From NCBI GenBank assembly GCA_031258995.1, contig JAIRMB010000012.1, forward strand, positions 1 through 10,005: a stretch of DNA of 10,005 nt. The letters run 5' to 3'. Below the pieces are notes generated by a model. The model was given only the letters and a program-made list of their open reading frames with translations, was not told the DNA's origin and did not search any database. This stretch comes from Puniceicoccales bacterium. Its GTDB lineage: Bacteria > Verrucomicrobiota > Verrucomicrobiia > Opitutales > JAIRLM01. Shown in pieces: positions 6,542 to 10,005 of this stretch; within the stretch, counting starts at the first letter, position 1, and each line of letters starts with the position of its first letter. The position numbers and the translations under genes were made by a program.

Positions 6542-7027
6542 GTGGCGAAGGTAGACATTGAACTCGTTCGAAAAGTACTGCAGCGTAATGATATCGACTA
6601 CGAAACAATTTCCCAAATTCTAGGCGATCTGGAGCTAGAAGTCTCTACGGATGGGGAAATGGGGGGGCCTGCCCTACCTCCCGTAAAAAAGCAGTTCGTT
6701 ATCCTTGTATCCGACCCGGAAAAAAAATTTGCCGCAGAGCTCTTTACGGGCTGGGTGCTACAGATTCCGGAAGATAAGAGCCCGCTGGAGGTCAATGGCC
6801 AGCTAATCCGCGCCGCCTACGAGTTCAACCGCAGCAGAAAAGGTTCTCGGGAGCCGGCTAAAACCATTACGGATGTTTGCGAACTCGTACCGGCAAAAGT
6901 CCTTCGGGCCCAATCCCTTTGGGTGCGCACCAAGGAGCCGGTGCTCGTCGTCCGCACAGACAATCGGATTCCCATAGGTTTCCCGGAAGTCAACGCCAGC
7001 GAAAACGACGAACTTCCATTGAATTAA
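6542..7027 (+). CDS. Conserved-looking hypothetical protein
   Basis: The protein has 161 residues from GTG 6542 (GTG GCG AAG GTA GAC). I do not recognise a named family. It has no signal peptide and no membrane segment, so it is probably cytosolic. The N-terminal helix is rich in charged residues (VDIELVRKVLQRNDIDYETI). A likely alpha/beta body follows: KKQFVILVSDPEKK, TGWVLQIPED, RAAYEFNRSRKG, then VRTKEPVLVVRTDNRIP near the C-terminus. The regular alternation and normal codon use argue for a real gene. The GTG start has a stop codon four codons upstream in frame, so it cannot start much earlier; no Shine-Dalgarno sequence is obvious. It is the first gene of a plus-strand run leading into rpsT 93 bases later, and is divergent from the sigma factor. 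No function is assigned. Confidence 0.85.
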   Translation: MAKVDIELVRKVLQRNDIDYETISQILGDLELEVSTDGEMGGPALPPVKKQFVILVSDPEKKFAAELFTGWVLQIPEDKSPLEVNGQLIRAAYEFNRSRKGSREPAKTITDVCELVPAKVLRAQSLWVRTKEPVLVVRTDNRIPIGFPEVNASENDELPLN

Positions 7028-7120
7028 TTCGCGTTGGGGCCGCATCTGCCCAATCGACACATTTTCTGGAAAGGTCTTGACAGACAATGGAGGGCTACCA
7101 GCTTGCGCGCAGAGATCCCG

Positions 7121-7378
7121 ATGGCAAATTTGCAATCTTCGAAGAAGAACGTGCGGCGGACGGTGAGTCGTACGCTGCGAAATAGGGCGGTAAAATCGAA
7201 ACTGAAAACGCTTGCCGGGCGGGTGGCGCAGTTGCGTGGGACTGTGGATGCGCGCAGGGCTGCCATTGCCTACATTTCTGCCCTTGATAAGGCTGCGAAG
7301 GGGGGGGTCATCCATAGCAATCGGGCAAACCGCGGCAAGAGCGCCCTTACGCGGGTCATCCTTTCCGCCGCTTCGTGA
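7121..7378 (+). CDS. rpsT: 30S ribosomal protein S20
   Basis: Binds 16S rRNA early in 30S subunit assembly. The protein has 85 residues, typical for S20, and is strongly basic. It opens MANLQSSKKNVRR (compare the family MANxxSAKKRxRQ), continues LRNRAVKSKLKT, and ends with LDKAAKGGVIHSNRANRGKS, matching the family's core ALDKAASKGVIHKNKAARKKS. The start ATG 7121 is set by the MANL... N-terminus; the open frame runs back to 7034, but that extra segment is not S20-like. No Shine-Dalgarno sequence is evident before 7121. A 32-codon frame at 7087-7185 overlaps this start and could couple translation. fabG begins 12 bases after its stop, so the two are probably co-transcribed. Confidence 0.96.
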   Translation: MANLQSSKKNVRRTVSRTLRNRAVKSKLKTLAGRVAQLRGTVDARRAAIAYISALDKAAKGGVIHSNRANRGKSALTRVILSAAS

Positions 7379-7390
7379 GTTGGCAGAGGG

Positions 7391-8143
7391 ATGGGCGAGA
7401 GGGAGCACAGCGGCAAAATTGCCCTCGTGACGGGCGCCAGCCGCGGCATCGGTCGGGCCATAGCTCTTCGGTTGGCACGGGAAGGCGCGAAGATTTTGTG
7501 CGCTAGCCGTTCGCTGGCTTCCAGCGCTTCCACGGTGGAGGCAATTCGGGCCGGCGGTGGCGAAGCGGAACCGCTGGCGGTGGACGTTTCCCAGTCCGTG
7601 GCGGTTCAGCTGGCCTGCGAAGAAATTTTGGGAAGGCAGGGCCGGGTGGACATCCTGGTGAATTGCGCCGGCATAAATCGAGACAATTTGCTCCTGCGCA
7701 TGAGGGACGAGGAGTGGGATGCCGTGGTGGCTACGGATCTTAGTAGCTGTTTCCATTGGACCCGCCATCTCTGTCGCCCCATGGTGCGAAATCGCTGGGG
7801 CCGAATCATCACAATTGCCTCCGTCATCGGCCTGGTCGGCAACGGCGGGCAAGCCAACTATGCCGCGGCGAAGGCCGGCGCCATCGCATTTACCAAATCC
7901 GTCGCCCGCGAGCTGGCGTCCCGCAACATCACCGCTAACGCCATCGCGCCGGGATTCATCGAGACGGACATGACGGCGGCGCTGCCCGAAGCGATTCGAG
8001 AAAAAATTCGCAGTCAGATCCCAATGGATACGCTCGGCTCGCCCGAGGATGTGGCCCACGCCGTCGCCTTCCTGGCTTCCGAACAGGCCCGCTACATCAC
8101 GGGACATGTGCTGAACGTGGACGGCGGCATGGTGATGGCCTAA
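7391..8143 (+). CDS. fabG: 3-oxoacyl-[acyl-carrier-protein] reductase
   Basis: Short-chain dehydrogenase that reduces 3-oxoacyl-ACP to 3-hydroxyacyl-ACP with NADPH, in the cytosolic type II fatty acid elongation cycle. It has 250 residues, the usual length. The nucleotide-binding motif TGASRGIG lies at 14-21; NCAG at 91-94 replaces the common NNAG. Ser144, Tyr157 and Lys161 form the catalytic set within SVIGLVGNGGQANYAAAKAG. The stretch GFIETDM (188-194) and the end VLNVDGGMVMA are typical of FabG rather than other short-chain dehydrogenases. The fourth catalytic residue, Asn in E. coli FabG, is Asp116 here. It starts 12 bases after rpsT and ends 7 bases before holB, in a tight plus-strand run. 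No fabD, acpP or fabF is adjacent, unlike in many bacteria. Confidence 0.94.
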   Translation: MGEREHSGKIALVTGASRGIGRAIALRLAREGAKILCASRSLASSASTVEAIRAGGGEAEPLAVDVSQSVAVQLACEEILGRQGRVDILVNCAGINRDNLLLRMRDEEWDAVVATDLSSCFHWTRHLCRPMVRNRWGRIITIASVIGLVGNGGQANYAAAKAGAIAFTKSVARELASRNITANAIAPGFIETDMTAALPEAIREKIRSQIPMDTLGSPEDVAHAVAFLASEQARYITGHVLNVDGGMVMA

Positions 8144-8150
8144 GCGGAAC

Positions 8151-9017
8151 ATGGAAGGGATAGATCGGCAATTTTTGGAGCGCTTCGCCGTCGCCCGCGC
8201 GGCCGGCCGTCTACCGCACGCCATTCTTCTGGTCGGACCGGATTTGAATGTGCTAGAAAAAACCATTTCCGCCGCTGCCCGCTCCCTGCTCCCTACCCAT
8301 TCGCTGGACCTACTGGCCCTGCAGCCCGCCGGAAAATCTCGGCAAATCGGCGCAGAAATCGTTCGGGAGCTAATGGAGCGCCTGCACCTTTCCTCGCGCG
8401 GCGCAATTCCACCGGTCGCCCTCATCCACGGAGCGGATCGCCTCCACCGCAGCGCCGCCAACGCCCTCCTGAAGACCCTCGAGGAACCGCCTCCCGGAGT
8501 CCTGTTACTGCTTTCAGCGCAACGAATTGGTGACGTCCTGCCCACAATCCGCAGCCGCTGTCAGATCTATCGCTGTTCCTGTCCGTCCTCCGCCGATCGC
8601 CCTCCCGGTTGGGACAGCTGGCTGGAAAATTACGGCACATATGTACGCAAATGCCTGGAAAATTCTGACCCAATTCAACTGCTCGACGGCTACGGGTTAG
8701 TGGCCGGCTTTTGCGCTCTGCTGGACAATGCGACCACCGACATAAAGCGCCCCGTTTCAACAAAAGAGCCTGTAACGAAACAGATTGGAGCAAGGCGGGT
8801 AGTGGCAGAGTCCCTGTTGGCCGACTGCGGTGAACGGCTCCTTGCCATTGCGAAAGAATTGCCCACCGCCGAGAATGGCTTCCGCCGTTTGGCGCTGTTG
8901 CGCCTTTCGCGGCAAATGGCAGCCCTGGGACGGACGCTTTGGCTTCTCGAAAAAAATTGCCCAGAAATTGCCGCCGTGGAGTCGTTTGTGCTGGCCGGCT
9001 GGAACATTTTTGCATAA
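8151..9017 (+). CDS. holB: DNA polymerase III delta' subunit-like protein
   Basis: The delta' subunit is a rigid part of the clamp loader that helps load the sliding clamp. The 288-residue protein has the AAA+-like N-terminal fold: LPHAILLVGP (21-30), HGADRLHRSAANALLKTLEEPP (its key parts being HGADRL at 93-98 and LLKTLEEP at 106-113), and the SRC motif RSRCQ (134-138). The Walker A loop is degenerate (GPDLNVLEKT), as known for delta', which does not hydrolyse ATP. The four-cysteine zinc module found in many homologues is missing: THSLDLLALQPAGKSRQIG passes directly to the next helix. The C-terminal part (about 160-288) is helical and weakly conserved. Translation probably starts at ATG 8151, 7 bases after fabG; the Shine-Dalgarno is weak. 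A 96-base gap follows before gpsA. Confidence 0.87.
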   Translation: MEGIDRQFLERFAVARAAGRLPHAILLVGPDLNVLEKTISAAARSLLPTHSLDLLALQPAGKSRQIGAEIVRELMERLHLSSRGAIPPVALIHGADRLHRSAANALLKTLEEPPPGVLLLLSAQRIGDVLPTIRSRCQIYRCSCPSSADRPPGWDSWLENYGTYVRKCLENSDPIQLLDGYGLVAGFCALLDNATTDIKRPVSTKEPVTKQIGARRVVAESLLADCGERLLAIAKELPTAENGFRRLALLRLSRQMAALGRTLWLLEKNCPEIAAVESFVLAGWNIFA

Positions 9018-9113
9018 AATCCGCTGTTTTGACCTCTGGTAATTTCGGTTGGCTGTGATTTTTTTACGGGCCTACCCTTGCGTGAATTGCTTGCCGTCGC
9101 TACAAGCGGCGGG
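9018..9113. other. Intergenic gap between holB and gpsA
   Basis: This stretch contains a run of seven T residues around 9059-9065 but no convincing GC-rich stem before it, so I do not call a terminator. TTG 9078 opens the gpsA frame and could be a start, which would shorten the gap. Confidence 0.3.
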
Positions 9114-9962
9114 ATGGCAGGGGACGGATCAGCCCAAAGGGTGAAATTCGCAATTTTTGGTGCCGGCGCATGGGGCACCGCAGTAGCCCTGCACTTGGCC
9201 GGCCGGGGCCATGAGGTCCGGCTAGTGGCACGGGATTCAGTTTGGGCCGCCGAGATGGAAAAACTCCGGGAAAACTGCAGCTATCTGCCCGGCTTCCCTT
9301 TCCCTCCCAATTTGCACATCGATGGGGACTTCAGCGCCATTCGGTGGGCGGACGGGGCCTTTCTGGCCTGTGCCACGGCCGGCGTTTTAGAATACTGCCG
9401 CCGCGTTGGAGCGGAGGCGCCGGCCGATCCGCCCCCGCTCATCACCCTCTGCAAGGGTTTCGTGCCGGAGACCTGGCAACTGCCGTTGGCGGTCGTGGAT
9501 GCGGTCTTGCCGGCATTTCCCCGTGGAACCCTTTCCGGACCGACCCACGCCGAAGACGTTGCCCTGGGGCACCCTTCCGCCGCCGTTCTCGCTGCCCAGC
9601 TGGAGCCGGAACGGCTGATGCGCCTGCAGGAGTGGATCAATGGGCCCCGCTTCCGCGTGTACCGTACGGCAGATTTGATGGGAGTGGAATTGGGAGGATC
9701 TCTTAAAAATCCCTACGCCATCGGACTGGGCATCGCAGAGCGCTTTGCCGGCAGCGGAAATGGCCGGGCGGCCCTCTTCACCCGCATGGTGGCCGAATTG
9801 GTACGGATCGGCACCGCCTTGGGAGGAAAAGCAGAAACTTTTTACGGACTAAGCGGCCTCGGCGACTTGATGGCCACGGGCAGCTGCGACTGGAGAATAA
9901 ACCGTACTTTGGGGCTCCGATTTGGCGCGGGGGAGGACCCGGCCGCTATAATAGCAGGATAA
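9114..9962 (+). CDS. gpsA: NAD(P)H-dependent glycerol-3-phosphate dehydrogenase, apparently truncated by an in-frame TAA
   Basis: Reduces dihydroxyacetone phosphate to sn-glycerol-3-phosphate for phospholipid synthesis. From ATG 9114, 282 residues are read before TAA; the family has about 330. Motifs: FGAGAWGTA at 15-23 (Rossmann dinucleotide site), CKGF with Lys114, LSGPTHAEDVA (140-150), VELGGSLKN with Lys198, and GLSGLGDL (246-252). These are convincing for GpsA. The segment that should read SRN reads RIN (261-263), so the conserved substrate-binding Arg is Ile. After TAA at 9960-9962 the same frame continues KTTVEGYRATKGFH, which matches the family's VEGxxT(A/T) motif, so the stop interrupts a normally conserved helix. 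Start alternatives are TTG 9078 and GTG 9141; the last would give VKFAIFGAGAWG, the most family-like N-terminus. Whether the protein is active cannot be told. Confidence 0.9.
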   Translation: MAGDGSAQRVKFAIFGAGAWGTAVALHLAGRGHEVRLVARDSVWAAEMEKLRENCSYLPGFPFPPNLHIDGDFSAIRWADGAFLACATAGVLEYCRRVGAEAPADPPPLITLCKGFVPETWQLPLAVVDAVLPAFPRGTLSGPTHAEDVALGHPSAAVLAAQLEPERLMRLQEWINGPRFRVYRTADLMGVELGGSLKNPYAIGLGIAERFAGSGNGRAALFTRMVAELVRIGTALGGKAETFYGLSGLGDLMATGSCDWRINRTLGLRFGAGEDPAAIIAG

Positions 9963-10005
9963 AAAACGACGGTGGAAGGCTACCGCGCCACGAAGGGATT
10001 CCACG
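9963..10005 (+). pseudogene. gpsA: In-frame continuation of gpsA after the TAA (cut by window end)
   Basis: Translating on in the gpsA frame gives KTTVEGYRATKGFH to the window edge. VEG followed by two residues and T matches the conserved C-terminal helix of GpsA, so this is gpsA coding sequence separated from the upstream part by one stop codon. It is either readthrough/recoded sequence, a nonsense mutation or a sequence error. The last ~30 residues of the family lie outside the window. Confidence 0.6.

Noticed and set aside
7077..7082. Exact TTGACA before rpsT as a -35 box
   Set aside because: The expected -10 position (about 7099-7105) reads CAGCTTG or similar, not TATAAT-like, so a promoter is not supported.
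6803..8545. A 580-codon open frame on the minus strand
   Set aside because: It runs antisense to the hypothetical gene, rpsT, fabG and holB, all recognisable or convincing on the plus strand; its product is low-quality sequence rich in Arg, Ser and His, so it is a shadow of GC-rich codons.
9018..9070. T-run after holB as a rho-independent terminator
   Set aside because: No stable GC-rich stem precedes the T-run.

Overview
The window is a gene-dense stretch of a moderately GC-rich bacterial chromosome made mostly of housekeeping genes. Intergenic gaps are short: no gene-free stretch exceeds about 140 bases. I see no tRNA, rRNA, CRISPR array, insertion sequence or clear rho-independent terminator. 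Several genes start at GTG and lack a clear Shine-Dalgarno sequence. The protein flavour (GlmS, SufS, a conserved small protein, a shortened NuoN-like protein) fits Verrucomicrobiota, possibly the Opitutales/Puniceicoccales side. That placement is an impression from the proteins, not a demonstrated assignment.

Layout. Positions 1-3304 carry a three-gene minus-strand block, read right to left: a family 2 glycosyltransferase with a Sec-type signal peptide, glmS (glucosamine-6-phosphate synthase), and a second paralogous signal-peptide glycosyltransferase cut by the window edge. GlmS feeds UDP-GlcNAc synthesis, so the block probably serves surface or exported glycan metabolism. A strong hairpin lies in the divergent gap at about 3307-3334. 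Positions 3399-4406 (+) encode a polytopic membrane protein that resembles a shortened, lysine-poor NuoN (complex I antiporter-like subunit) standing alone outside any nuo operon. It converges on sufS, and the two stop codons share one CTAG.

Positions 4403-6402 (-) hold a sigma-70 family factor followed by sufS (cysteine desulfurase). Divergent from these, positions 6542-9962 (+) run as a conserved hypothetical protein, rpsT (ribosomal protein S20), fabG (3-oxoacyl-ACP reductase), holB-like (DNA polymerase III delta') and gpsA (glycerol-3-phosphate dehydrogenase). FabG and GpsA link to fatty acid and phospholipid synthesis; S20 and delta' are translation and replication functions.

The points most worth a second look are: an in-frame TAA inside gpsA followed by the family's conserved C-terminal motif in the same frame; the NuoN-like orphan; the secreted-looking glycosyltransferase pair flanking glmS; active-site substitutions in SufS (DGAQ to DGAR), FabG (Asn to Asp) and GpsA (Arg-Asn to Ile-Asn); and a cysteine cluster in the sigma factor encoded next to the desulfurase.
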